Origin: Plectrocnemia conspersa
Taxonomy: Eukaryota; Arthropoda; Insecta; Trichoptera; Polycentropodidae
Length of the DNA: 64,000 nt
Assembly: GCA_009617715.1 (NCBI GenBank)
Contig: VTFK01000270.1
Span: 62,001-126,000 of the forward strand
Direction of reading: 5' to 3'
Below, piece by piece: positions 51,701 to 60,290 of the stretch (the first letter of the stretch is position 1; each line of letters starts with the position of its first letter). A program made the translations under genes and the position numbers. Below the pieces are notes generated by a model. It was not told the origin of the DNA. It ran no database searches and saw only the letters and a program-made list of their open reading frames with translations.

Positions 51701-54451
51701 GAGCGTGACATAAATAATTTTACCCACATCGTTGCGATCCATAAATTCAATTGATATGACATGCCTGCTATCCGCATGTAAATTATTATTTATATACTAC
51801 AATAAACATCGTAAAGTGTTACGCGCTAATTAAGAAATGTTCAATAATATGTAAAGTACTCAAATAACAAGTACATAATATTTTAAACGAATCTATCTGA
51901 ATTTAAATATTTAACGAATAATCGTCACATTCGAGTATTGAATATGGAATATAATACGGCGAATGATTTTAAAATATGCCTCACTGCCACTGAACATACT
52001 TTTATCTTTAATATTTATAAAATATTGTGCAATTTTATCGATTATATCTAGTTAATAAAATTATTACTTAAGCATCTCATTAATCTTTAATGTAAAAAAT
52101 GTGACATAGCTCGATAATCGTGACAATATAAAATAATATGCAATTTCTTTCGACGGTGTGAGTTTAAAAGAGCATTTTGCCTCGAGCTTGAGATATTATC
52201 GATTCATCGCCCTCCAATTTGCATGCATAATTTTCTTACGCGTCGCCATTAATCGAATGTTCGGGCAAATTTTTAAAAAAACAGTATCGCAAAGTTCCCG
52301 CCCGTAATAATGCCATCCTTGTTAACGTCCTCCGACATAAAATTATCTCGAACTCAAAGGAGAGAGCGCTGAACCGCAGATAACTAGTCATTCATAACAA
52401 ATATCATAGTATCGTTATCGTGAAATAAGACACAGTATTAATTGATTATTTATTCATTCGCTGAACTTAATAGAAATGAAGTGCGTCGATGATACATCGA
52501 CCACCTGCAAAACCAATAATAATGAGAATGAGTCGAATTACAGACCTCGTCAAATTTAATTGTCGCAATCGATAAGTGTGCGCGTTTGTAAACAATATTT
52601 AAAGTACGAATTCGATATCGCTGTTGAAGAGAAAGAATTATGCATCAAACGTGCCGTTGCATTTAATTATTTGTAAAATCTCATGGCATAACGCAACCGG
52701 CGATGATGTAAGCGAATTGTTTGTATAAAGTCAAGAATAGAATTTACATCCATACAACATATATATAGTATATATAAATTGACCGCAATAAGCGACAATT
52801 GGAAATCAAAAAAAAATATGATTACCTTCTTAAGCTTTAAATTGAACTAGGCGCAGACGATTTAGGGATTATGTCCAATTATTTTTTTCACTCGTTGATT
52901 TTATTTTATTATAATTGAACTGCCGTTGTACCGCGGAGACATCAACGCGCGCGAGAGCGAAACCTGCAATCGTAAAAATGAAACGTGCTGGACCTTCGCT
53001 GAGTTCGCCAACGCTACGAACGGAAAAACGCATAAGAAGTATACGTGCTCGAAGATTTAAACGGTTTTTTGCATTGCATTTAGTAAATGCAGACGTACAA
53101 TTTTAATTCTACTCGTATTTCGTTGAATAAAGCAAGACTTCTAATAATTATAACTACGATAAAAGAATACAAATCACGGATAATACTTTTAAAGTGCAAA
53201 TGATTTTTTAGTTATTTTAATATTGATACCAACATAAAACTAATTTAAAAAATTTTTTTTAACTTTTTTCCATCGAAATAATTTCATAGTATATGTACAA
53301 ATAATAAAAAAGTCACTCAAATAACGCTATAAGGAAATGTCATTTGTCTTTATCAATTAGTACATACGCATGCTTCTACCATTAATGCAACAAAACAGCT
53401 GTGCGTACTGACTACCGTCGTCGTCGTCGTCATAGTCGTCATGCAGAGTATATTATTATTAGATATTATAATTAAATTATCACTCTAAAACGTAAATTTT
53501 TAACATCACACCATTCGCTCGTGACAATATTGCGTTAATTGAACGATCATAAATATATTATTTAACCGCGCGTCGGCAATAAAAATTGCTAATAACATTT
53601 CACGTCAAATAAATTGTATCATGAAGGTGTTGACGATTTAGTGTCAAGACGTGACGTAAAGTGAGCTGCCGTTTCTTAGTTTTAAACTGTGGCCAGCTCA
53701 TTAGTTGCGTTCGTAAGACACATTTTGCGTTCCCAGGTGGCAGTTATGGTTCAATTAACGACAAATTACCCCACAGTTACTGATATTCCATCTGCTCGGC
53801 TGCAGTCCGTTTGCATACCAGCATCCCATGAAAGTTATTCTGAATTACTTCTGCGAGCCATAATTAGCTTAACAATAATTATATGTGCGTATATAAAAAA
53901 AATAATGACCACTGCTTGTTACGATCGCCACGACAACAGGTTGGGTCAGTTAAAATATATTTACTAATTATATTTTTTTTATTATTACAGATTCATGATT
54001 GGCTGTCTAAGTTTTACGAACGGCAAATGGGTTTCTACAATGGCTTCGAAAGGCTGATCAGAGTGAAGTTAGTCTCCGAAAGTCTCGTCTTTAAAGAAGA
54101 AGATCGCTTTGCGGCGATAGACCAATTGAAAACAGGGCTAGAAGTTTGTTGTGTGAAGTTGAAACCAGCTTGAACACGACGGGAATTCCTAAAGACTTTG
54201 TCGTAAAAAATATTCCATCAATTCTCCCGGGAAATTTTCCTGAGAAAGCAGACGTCGCTGGTATATGTACCTTGGACGAATCGTTTTACGCACTTTATCA
54301 AGAGTTTCTCAAAGACTGGCAGAAAATATTGAACGATATGAGTTCAATAAAAAAAGAGCGAAAGAGGATGCAACATGGAACACGCAGCTTAATTAGGAAG
54401 AGAGTTACAGCGCCTAAGAACAGAAATAGGCAAATCCAAAACAAGGGTTAA
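48687..54451 (+). CDS. Gene A: secreted four-helix cytokine-like protein (unpaired-like candidate), apparent frameshift
   Basis: Three-exon gene rebuilt from splice signals: an alternative first exon (48687-48735, 49179-49188 or 51029-51047), exon 2 (51123-51508) and exon 3 (53991-54451). The P2 form would be 285 residues once the exon-3 frameshift is bridged. Residues 12-27 are a signal core (SICLILFLALLADA), with cleavage likely after ADA. Cysteines fall at 45 (WINPCG), 94, 187 (LLCEV) and 225, and N194-T-T is a glycosylation sequon. Helix-like segments lie at about 56-79, 131-159, 168-193 and 227-258. The C-terminal 35 residues are very basic, suggesting matrix or heparan sulphate retention. 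Such architecture is known for long-chain cytokines and is proposed for Drosophila Unpaired JAK/STAT ligands. The match here is architectural only. Gene B downstream is its paralog. Confidence 0.6.
48857..48902 (+). promoter_or_regulatory. E-box, ATF-type and GATA motifs upstream of P2
   Basis: CACGTG (48857-48862), TTACGTCA (48881-48888) and GATAAG (48897-48902) lie within 46 bp, about 180 bp upstream of the P2 start. They would suit stress and tissue input to the downstream promoter, but this is motif-level evidence only. Confidence 0.35.
49051..49100 (+). promoter_or_regulatory. Promoter P2 of gene A
   Basis: A TATA-like GATACTTAAG at 49051-49060 precedes two Initiator candidates, TCAGT (A at 49083) and TCATTC (A at 49089). 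The 15-bp string GTCATTCGCGAGCGA (49086-49100) occurs identically at P3 (50854-50868). Confidence 0.5.
49140..49188 (+). CDS. Gene A alternative first exon 1b
   Basis: Two in-frame ATGs, at 49140 and 49179, lead to GGAG before a strong donor GTAAAT at 49189. From the second ATG the exon gives only Met-Arg-Gly plus one base. Joined to exon 2 this makes a compact, classical signal peptide (basic start, hydrophobic core, ADA cleavage site). The upstream ATG would add 13 residues. The intron would be 1934 bp. Confidence 0.6.
50607..50615 (+). promoter_or_regulatory. C/EBP-type site TTGTGCAAT
   Basis: It matches the C/EBP consensus (TT-G-Y-G-CAAT) and lies 31 bp before the kappaB site. In vertebrate acute-phase and IL-6 promoters this pairing marks inflammatory control. 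Whether insect C/EBP uses it is inference. Confidence 0.4.
50647..50657. promoter_or_regulatory. Perfect kappaB site GGGGATTCCCC
   Basis: This symmetric Rel-family consensus lies about 200 bp upstream of the P3 Initiator. Insect Relish, Dif and Dorsal bind this class of site. Eight of its eleven bases are G or C, so it is very unlikely by chance in an AT-rich genome, although the local block is GC-richer. Confidence 0.6.
51029..51047 (+). CDS. Gene A alternative first exon 1c
   Basis: The ATG at 51029 opens six codons (MDVNLR) plus one base, ending CGTG before GTACGT at 51048. The phase matches exon 2, and the intron would be only 75 bp, short but usable in insects. The leader from P3 contains several upstream ATGs, which would lower translation, so the start is uncertain. 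Confidence 0.4.
51123..51508 (+). CDS. Gene A exon 2 (signal core, WINPCG motif, helix A)
   Basis: The acceptor GCAG ends at 51122 and the donor GTGAGT begins at 51509. The exon enters in phase 1, leaves in phase 0 and gives 128 complete codons. It encodes the signal core, cleavage site, WINPCG (first cysteine), a strong amphipathic helix (VRHQANYFLRFLKEELKV onward) and the second cysteine (HRCMKIDY). GC and codon use are clearly higher than the flanks (many CTG, GCC and AAG codons). The frame runs into the intron to a stop at 51587-51589, so the exon must be spliced. Confidence 0.8.
51509..53990 (+). other. Gene A intron 2
   Basis: A 2482-bp intron from GTGAGT to a long T-rich tract and ACAG. 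It contains GC-richer patches (52140-52760 and 52920-53060) and a short GTC triplet run (about 53415-53436). Open frames at 52915-53106 and 53689-53967 have no domains and lack matched splice sites, so I do not treat them as exons. Confidence 0.65.
53991..54451 (+). CDS. Gene A exon 3, broken by an apparent 1-nt deletion
   Basis: It starts after tattattacag in phase 0 with IHDWLSKFYERQMGFYNGFE. The first frame hits TGA at 54171-54173. The other frame, open through the same region, continues from LLCEVETSLNTTG to TAA at 54449-54451. The switch is needed at the T run near 54145-54147, where one extra T makes a single frame of 153 codons. The recovered LLCEV aligns with FLCEV of gene B at the same distance from the exon start (54 versus 52 residues). 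This argues that the joined frame is the ancestral protein. Confidence 0.7.
54145..54147 (+). other. Frameshift point in gene A (T run)
   Basis: GAAGTTTGTTGTG reads GAA GTT TGT TGT in the upstream frame and TTG TTG TGT GAA in the downstream frame. One missing T explains the break. There is no slippery heptamer of the X-XXY-YYZ type, so programmed minus-one frameshifting is unlikely. A base-calling error in a homopolymer or a real loss-of-function allele is more likely. Confidence 0.65.
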
Positions 54452-55556
54452 AGTCGCGAATAATAATTAAAATATAAGCTTCGTGCTGAACCCAAGGAGT
54501 ATTGGTGATAATTTAACTTTGCCATGACAATTGTTTTTTGACTAGGCTATCAAAAACTAAATCTATATAGACAAACGTTCATATTCAACGCTTTAAATAC
54601 ATCATGTTTAAAGTGTTAATGTCGATCGAAGTCTTTCTTAGCCCAAAATGTCAGCTTAAACTTACAACACAGAAAATCAGATTAACCGTCTGAATTTCTT
54701 ACTAAAAAAAACTACTATTTGGGTTAATAAAACTGTGATATAAAAATATACTCAATCGATTTGTCAATTATTAAAATTATTTTGTATATTGTTTGAGTAG
54801 CAATTTTTGTAACATTTTAAAAATGATTATTTTTATATGAATCTAGTAACTAATTGTACACTGTGATAATATTTTATTATGTTAGCTTAAGTAAATAATT
54901 TTAATAATTATCTCAATAAGTAGGATACTGATCTTTTTAACTGAATCATGGCATTAATTTAATTGTTTTATTTATAAAATATATAAATAAACCACATTGC
55001 CAAATCTCAAATTAATTAGAATATTTTCTACATATTTCAAGATATGATATGAGTATTATAAAAGTTCCTTTGTATTATATTTATAAACTTTTAGTGTAAG
55101 ATTATATTGCGTAATAACTATTTATTTCATCACAGTGACCAAACTTATTATTAATATATAATTGTGATAGTTTTAAAAATAAACATTGTATCTCTTAAAT
55201 ATCGATTTTTGAGGAGTACAATTAAACAGTGTAAAAAGTATTATTTTCGAATGTATAGTATATGTAAGAATATGTTTTCAATGTATGTGCCATGTATAAG
55301 TAATATTTGTTTCTTAATTTATTTTTTCGCTTTTTCAAGCTTTACCTAATATTAATATTTATTTATTTGTATTGTAAATGTATTTTTTTAAATTATTATA
55401 AGTGGTAATTATAATCTGTATTTCACAATTCATTATTTATTTATCATCGCTCATTTAGAATCATAATTATTTATGTTAAAAATGTGATTAAGATTAACTA
55501 TATAATCGCAATTGTTCTGTACTATTTATGACAATTATTTAACGTGTTTCAATAAA
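54452..55556 (+). other. Gene A putative 3' UTR with poly(A) signals and AU-rich elements
   Basis: AATAAA occurs at 54726-54731, 54986-54991 and 55551-55556. Use of the distal site would include two exact TTATTTATT nonamers (55359-55367 and 55433-55441), the class II AU-rich element that destabilises cytokine mRNAs. In such AT-rich DNA these can arise by chance. Confidence 0.4.
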
Positions 55557-55559
55557 TAC

Positions 55560-57420
55560 TTTTTTTATTAAAAATATGTTCTTTATTGATTTACATTTTT
55601 AATGTATCCTTACATTAGTTTGTATTTAGATATACACCTAATAAAAAAAATGCAAATAGAATTGGTTTAAGAATTGGTTATAATTTTATTTAGATCAAGG
55701 TAGTTGAGTAGTTTGAGCTATTTAGCTTTTTATCACAACTTTAATTATAAAATATTTATTTTAACTTACAAAATATGCTAATTTTAAATAAATTTTATGG
55801 TTAATAAATAAAAACTTTTTTATAAGTTTTGTAACTAAGCAATAGATGGTATTCATTAAAAATATACAATTTAAAATAGAGATCAATAAAATATATACCC
55901 ACAGATTTTAAAAATAAAATTATAGTTATTCAGTTACAAAAGTAAATATTTAAATAAACAAAAATTATATTGTGACGATATCAGCAATATACAACAATAT
56001 TATCTTTAGATTAATTTGTTAAGAACAATGAATATTTAAATTTATTTACATTTTCCAGTAATTTCTATCAATGACATCTATTTTTTATTAAAGTAAATAG
56101 CTATATTATTGAGTTTAATAAAATATATTAAATGTTTATAGAATGCATAGATTTAACATTTTGTGATTATAGTTAAGCTGTGTTTACTTGTGTTAACCTT
56201 ACACTAGTAAAAATATTTTATTAATATCAAAAATCAATCAATTTAGGTTATATATATAAAAAATATAAAAATATATTTTTTTTACATTTAGACAGTGAAA
56301 ACTCAACTAGCTCAATTTGCTGTATCTATTAGCAGTGTAGTAAATAATACTAAATTATTGTTAATTATAAAAAAATACAAATATGTAGAATTAGTAAAAT
56401 ATTGTGTTTGTTTAGTAATTTACATGAATAGTAAGTAATTCTTTATTACTTGACACGTGAGTTTGAATTACGAATATACTACAAAAAAATTTATTACCCA
56501 TTAATATATTATCATTCATTAATCTTTCTAATAAAAATTGACTATGAATTTACTTTTCTTATCTGCATCAAAATGGCAGTATATTTATCATTAAAAATAT
56601 TTAATTTAATAGTATAATGTCAAACATGACGAAATATCTAATTAAATACAATTTAAGATTTACATCTCGATAATTATATAGCTGTCGATTATATTATCAT
56701 CGGAAATTAATTATTTAATGATGATTCATCATATTTAATCAAAAAATATCTTTGGTTGTCCTTAAAATTTGAGTTATAAATAAATAAAAAAAAATACTTG
56801 CAAACCACATGTTGAATTAAAAAGCATATTAAATTTCTGAAATCATTTTAACAATTCATAATTGAAGTTCATTATGCTCTTATTTTTTAGAAAAAAAAAC
56901 CTTCATTTTTCGATTATGCCTGAAATTTGAACGAGATTCCAGCAGCATTGCGATTTATCATTTCTTAATCGAAACTTGGTAAAAAAGCTTTGAAAATATA
57001 AATTTAATTAGATAAAGCAATGCAGTCTAAAAATATTAAATTAGGATCAGTTTTAAATTTGCATATAAAATATTTAAGGAATTATCTTACGAATATATTA
57101 AAAAAAGCTACATATTAAGGAACAGAATTAACAAATTATTATTTGTGTAATAAAACCTATCTTTTAAGAAAACATTCCTATGAAAAATAAAATGTATAGA
57201 CAAAAGTAGCAATACTAAAAAATTTTTTTTTAATAATGCACTACAAGCTCTTTTAAAGAGCGTTTTCAACAAGCTGAAGATTGGCAAAAAACTGTCAGTT
57301 GTGAAAATGTCAGTTGCTCTTGGTTATTTATATAATACAAATGCCAAATTATAATAATTTATTTATTTATAATAAATAGTCTGATCAATATATTCATTAT
57401 AACTAAACATAAATTTATAT
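55560..57420. other. AT-rich intergenic DNA between genes A and B
   Basis: No coding, tRNA or repeat signal was recognised; it is A/T low-complexity throughout. I looked for a relic of a second-exon copy just upstream of the tRNA-like repeat and found none. Confidence 0.6.
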
Positions 57421-57422
57421 AA

Positions 57423-57495
57423 AATGCTGAAAAAGCGTAGTCTTTTAGACGCTGGACTAATACTTTCGAGACCGCGGGTTGAAATCTCGCAGCAA
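57423..57495 (+). repeat. tRNA-derived repeat, copy 1
   Basis: The segment resembles a decayed tRNA: an A-box-like gcgtagtctttta, an anticodon-arm-like gctggactaata and a B-box-like cgggttgaaatct. It aligns over about 62 bp with 59345-59406 in gene B intron 2. It is not a functional tRNA because the acceptor stem is lost. It is either a SINE head or a segment duplicated with the gene. Confidence 0.5.
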
Positions 57496-57639
57496 ACTTT
57501 TTATTAGTTTATAGCTGACGATTTATTTGCGCATTTTTCGATGATTTTGTAGCCAAAAGTAAAAAAAATATAAAAATTCTCTATGTTAAATATAATTACG
57601 TAGATGGATTATTTCTACGTACACTATTCAATTAAAATA

Positions 57640-58040
57640 AAATAAAACGGGATAGTGCTTTGATTTTTTATGCGTATTAAGCGCATCGATACAGAACATT
57701 TATGGGGGTCACTCAGTCAAACAAACTATAAAATCAATGGCGCTATAAGTTGGAAATATCCATATCAAAAACGCGTAAAACAATAAAATTAAGTTACACG
57801 TAAGTTATAAAGGTCATTCAAGCCACATAGACAACATAGAGGGCCCGCCGCTGGGGCTTCGTCCTTAACCGATTGTTCATGCAACAAGAAACTACGCATT
57901 AAGAAACGCCTACTATTGGTATATCACGCTTGGGAGGTTGGGGCCCCCATAGAAGGTTGTTTTGACCCGGTCATTTTAGCGCCAGCTGATCTGGCGCCGA
58001 ACATTTTGGCGCAAAGATCACATCAAATCGATAGATGTAT
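57640..58040. mobile_element. GC-rich insertion, probable unclassified transposon fragment
   Basis: The block 57650-58020 is sharply GC-richer than its flanks (gggcccgccgctggggcttc, gggaggttggggccccca, and the repeated GGCGCC and TGGCGC strings near 57980-58013). It has no coding frame. It separates the tRNA-like repeat from the relic exon, where gene B has only about 250 bp between the equivalent elements, consistent with an insertion. The family is not identified. Confidence 0.35.
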
Positions 58041-58430
58041 CATCTAAGAATTGATAAGATTGATAATATTTTTTCGTAGCAGTATATTTCTTATTCAATA
58101 TATTCGAGAGGAATAAAGATAACAATTAAATAGGATGCGTTTAACAGGAAATTGTGCATTTAAATAAATACTTTATTCAACAAATCAAATTGTTTGTGCA
58201 CTTATGTAAAGTAAATCTTCAGATTTTTTCTTCGAAAAAGGATTCGTTGCAGAAAATTATTAATGGGGTGCTTACTATTCTGACCAGTGACCTAATCTGT
58301 CACTAATCTGAGTTACACGCCATTTTATGGGTAGCACCATTATTATGGCCAAGGCTGTATATTGGTTGTAAACTATATTAATATTTTTTTAATATTTATA
58401 TCATATTATCATATTATTATTTATATCATA

Positions 58431-58563
58431 TTATCTCATTGTAACGCATTGGGCGAAGGCATATCATTATATTTAAGAAATCACGAATAGATTATTTTTT
58501 ATTTTAGATAAGAGATTGGTTGAAAAAATTGGTATAGTACAATATTAAAAATGAAAGAAGTTA
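58431..58563 (+). pseudogene. Relic of a third cytokine-like gene: intron end and exon 3 start
   Basis: Bases 58508-58562 match the first 57 bases of gene B exon 3 with three substitutions and two single-base deletions, and the acceptor tattttag is kept. The preceding ~75 bases also align with the end of gene B intron 2 (ttatctcattgtaacgcatt versus ttatttcaatgtaacgtatt). The frame reads IRDWLKK, then breaks. Similarity stops after gaaagaa. It is a decayed fragment of a tandem duplicate, not an exon in use. Confidence 0.75.
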
Positions 58564-58608
58564 AGATATTTTTTCAGCAGGTAGTGAAACCGAAAATATT
58601 ATTGCTGC

Positions 58609-58646
58609 TAGATTTATGCAATCCAGAACGAAAGCATCTATTATTG
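58609..58646 (+). repeat. Dispersed repeat fragment, copy 2
   Basis: It matches 39774-39813 at about 84% over 38 bp. It begins about 45 bp after the relic exon stops matching gene B, so an insertion of this repeat may have truncated the relic. Confidence 0.5.
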
Positions 58647-58776
58647 TTTTAAAATGCTTCATAAGTATTGTTTTAAATTACATAAATAGCATGTGTTGCA
58701 TTTAAATTATTAATTTTAATTTTAAAGATAAATACAATGTTTATCAGATTGACAGATTTTGACGATATCAGAGACG

Positions 58777-58812
58777 TTAAATGGTGGCGCTTAGAAAAAT
58801 TCGACTCATTCG
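58777..58812 (+). promoter_or_regulatory. Candidate promoter of gene B
   Basis: A TTAAAT TATA-variant starting at 58777 lies 31 bp before the A of a TCATTCG Initiator (58806-58812). The same seven bases open the shared core sequence of gene A promoters P2 and P3. The leader to the ATG at 58879 would be about 70 bases. Confidence 0.4.
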
Positions 58813-58878
58813 TAATACTACCTGCTAGAATAATCATTACGTAGTTCAATTATGATGTGTGCCTTGTGCGAACATAAA

Positions 58879-58930
58879 ATGGTGTGGAAATATAACAGAG
58901 CGAAATCGGACAGGATTGATAAATGGAAAA
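58879..58930 (+). CDS. Gene B exon 1
   Basis: The ATG at 58879 opens 17 codons (MVWKYNRAKSDRIDKWK) plus one base, followed by the donor GTATGT. The 84-bp intron ends in a T-rich tract and TACAG at 59014. The phase-1 exit equals that of all three gene A first exons. No alternative ATG is needed. Confidence 0.65.
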
Positions 58931-59969
58931 GTATGTTCAATATATAATATTTATGTTGTAGTATTAATAATTTTAAAATTAATGTTTTAAATTTATTATT
59001 TGTTTTAATTACAGAATTATGTACAGTTATGATTTTTATTACGTTAATAAAAAGAGGAAATACCCATCCAATTTCAACTTATGATATATTTTATGATGAA
59101 CCGTGGAAAAATACATGTGGCAATTACAAAGAAAAAAAAATTAACGACAAAAGTCCTATCGAACTAGACATAATAAGTAAAAGCCTGAGTGAAGTTCAGT
59201 ATTATGTTTGTAGTTTAACAGAAGTCAATATTCACCATAAAAAAATGGACATGTTCAATAGATACCTAAAGAATAAACATAGCTACGCGGACAAACAAGC
59301 ATTGGTATTTATTACTTTTTAATTATTTTTACTTAAATTATTTTATGCCGGAATAGTGTAGTTCGTATAGTGCTGGACTAATAATCTATAGCTGTGAGTC
59401 AAATCTATTAGTAGATTTGATTTTTTTTATTTATAAAAATTAGTTATAAATAAAAACCGGGATTTTATATGAATTTTAAGCTATAATAATTGTTTATTAG
59501 TAATTAAATATTATAGATTTTACAGACTTCAATACTTATTGTTACTTTGTTTCATTAATTACTTGTATATGTTGCTTATATTATTTCAATGTAACGTATT
59601 AGACTAATGCATAAAAAATTATAATATTGCTGCAATACAAATAATTTGTTTTTATTTTAGATAAGGGATTGGTTGAAAAAAATTCGGTACACTACAATAT
59701 TAAAAATGAAAGAACTCTCTCACATTGGAAAAAATATATTAGAAGACAAAAATTATATTTCTACAAAAATAATTGATAAAGCTCACAACACCATGATAAA
59801 ACTTAATAGTTTTTTATGTGAAGTAGTGTCTTCAATTGGAAACAAACCAGAAACGAGAAAACTGCTTAAAGGAGAAACACAAGAAACAATATTTTATAGG
59901 GACTGTTGTAAATTTTTGTCTCATTCTCTAGGGATATTAAAAGATTTAAAGGATATTGCTCCACGATAG
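58879..59969 (+). CDS. Gene B: intact secreted four-helix cytokine-like paralog of gene A
   Basis: Exons 58879-58930, 59015-59304 and 59661-59969 give an unbroken 216-residue product. Residues 1-18 are basic and residues 19-29 hydrophobic (LCTVMIFITLI), a signal peptide with a long N-region. Cysteines lie at 52 (WKNTCG), 83, 167 (FLCEV) and 196/197. Helix-like stretches fall at about 65-88, 110-141, 149-173 and 188-212. Intron phases (1, 0), the exon 3 opening IRDWL and the 52-residue spacing to LCEV match gene A, while overall identity is low. It lacks gene A's basic tail and has no N-x-S/T sequon outside the rare NTC. This is fast divergence after tandem duplication, as expected of immune ligands. 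A receptor of the Domeless type is a guess. Confidence 0.65.
59015..59304 (+). CDS. Gene B exon 2
   Basis: It enters in phase 1 (A plus AA makes Lys) and leaves in phase 0 at GCATTG before GTATTT, the same LEU-then-donor context as gene A (ATATTG before GTGAGT). It holds the signal core, WKNTCG and the second cysteine (YYVCSL). It is 32 codons shorter than gene A exon 2. Confidence 0.65.
59345..59406 (+). repeat. tRNA-derived repeat, copy 2, in gene B intron 2
   Basis: The segment gccggaatagtgtagttcgt onward shares the gctggactaata core and the whole register with 57423-57484. It starts 41 bp after exon 2 and has lost a recognisable B box. It is more decayed than copy 1. Confidence 0.5.
59661..59969 (+). 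CDS. Gene B exon 3
   Basis: The acceptor tttttattttag is followed by 102 codons and TAG. The exon begins IRDWLKKIRYTTILKMKEL and includes FLCEVVSSI and a YRDCCKF doublet. The frame is continuous, which makes it the template for judging the break in gene A. Confidence 0.75.
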   Translation: MRDWLKKIRYTTILKMKELSHIGKNILEDKNYISTKIIDKAHNTMIKLNSFLCEVVSSIGNKPETRKLLKGETQETIFYRDCCKFLSHSLGILKDLKDIAPR

Positions 59970-60171
59970 TAAAATACAGCTTTGTATAGTTTTAGATTTG
60001 AACTTAACACAGCAATCTCGTGTAAATGTGCTTTAATTAAATTAATTAATAATTTAATTTATTTATTATTTATATGAATGTGCAAATGAATTATTAATAA
60101 TTCATCGATAGATGTATATTAGAGTTTTGAAATGTTGTATACAGATGTCGTATTTATTAATTTTGAATAAA
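59970..60171 (+). terminator. Gene B putative 3' UTR and poly(A) signal
   Basis: AATAAA at 60166-60171 lies about 200 bp after the stop. An exact TTATTTATT nonamer (60059-60067) sits within overlapping ATTTA pentamers (60057-60072). It echoes gene A's 3' region, with the same caveat about AT-rich DNA. Confidence 0.45.
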
Positions 60172-60290
60172 TGAATGAACCAAAGATGTCATGCTATAAT
60201 TTTATTTCTTAAGTCATATATATTTTATTTTAAAATTTAAAAAATATTTTACTACTACATTAATAAACAGATGATAAGTTTATTTCTATA

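Noticed and set aside
52915..53106. Basic 63-codon frame in gene A intron 2
   Set aside because: It starts at a non-ATG codon, lies in a small GC-richer patch and has no splice signals or family resemblance.
53689..53967. 92-codon frame just before gene A exon 3
   Set aside because: No ATG at its start, no clear donor to exon 3 in frame, and no counterpart in gene B. Treated as intron.
54140..54156. Programmed minus-one ribosomal frameshift in gene A
   Set aside because: No slippery heptamer and no evident downstream structure. A homopolymer indel is the simpler reading.
57423..57495. Functional tRNA gene
   Set aside because: No paired acceptor stem or complete cloverleaf; the second copy is more decayed still.
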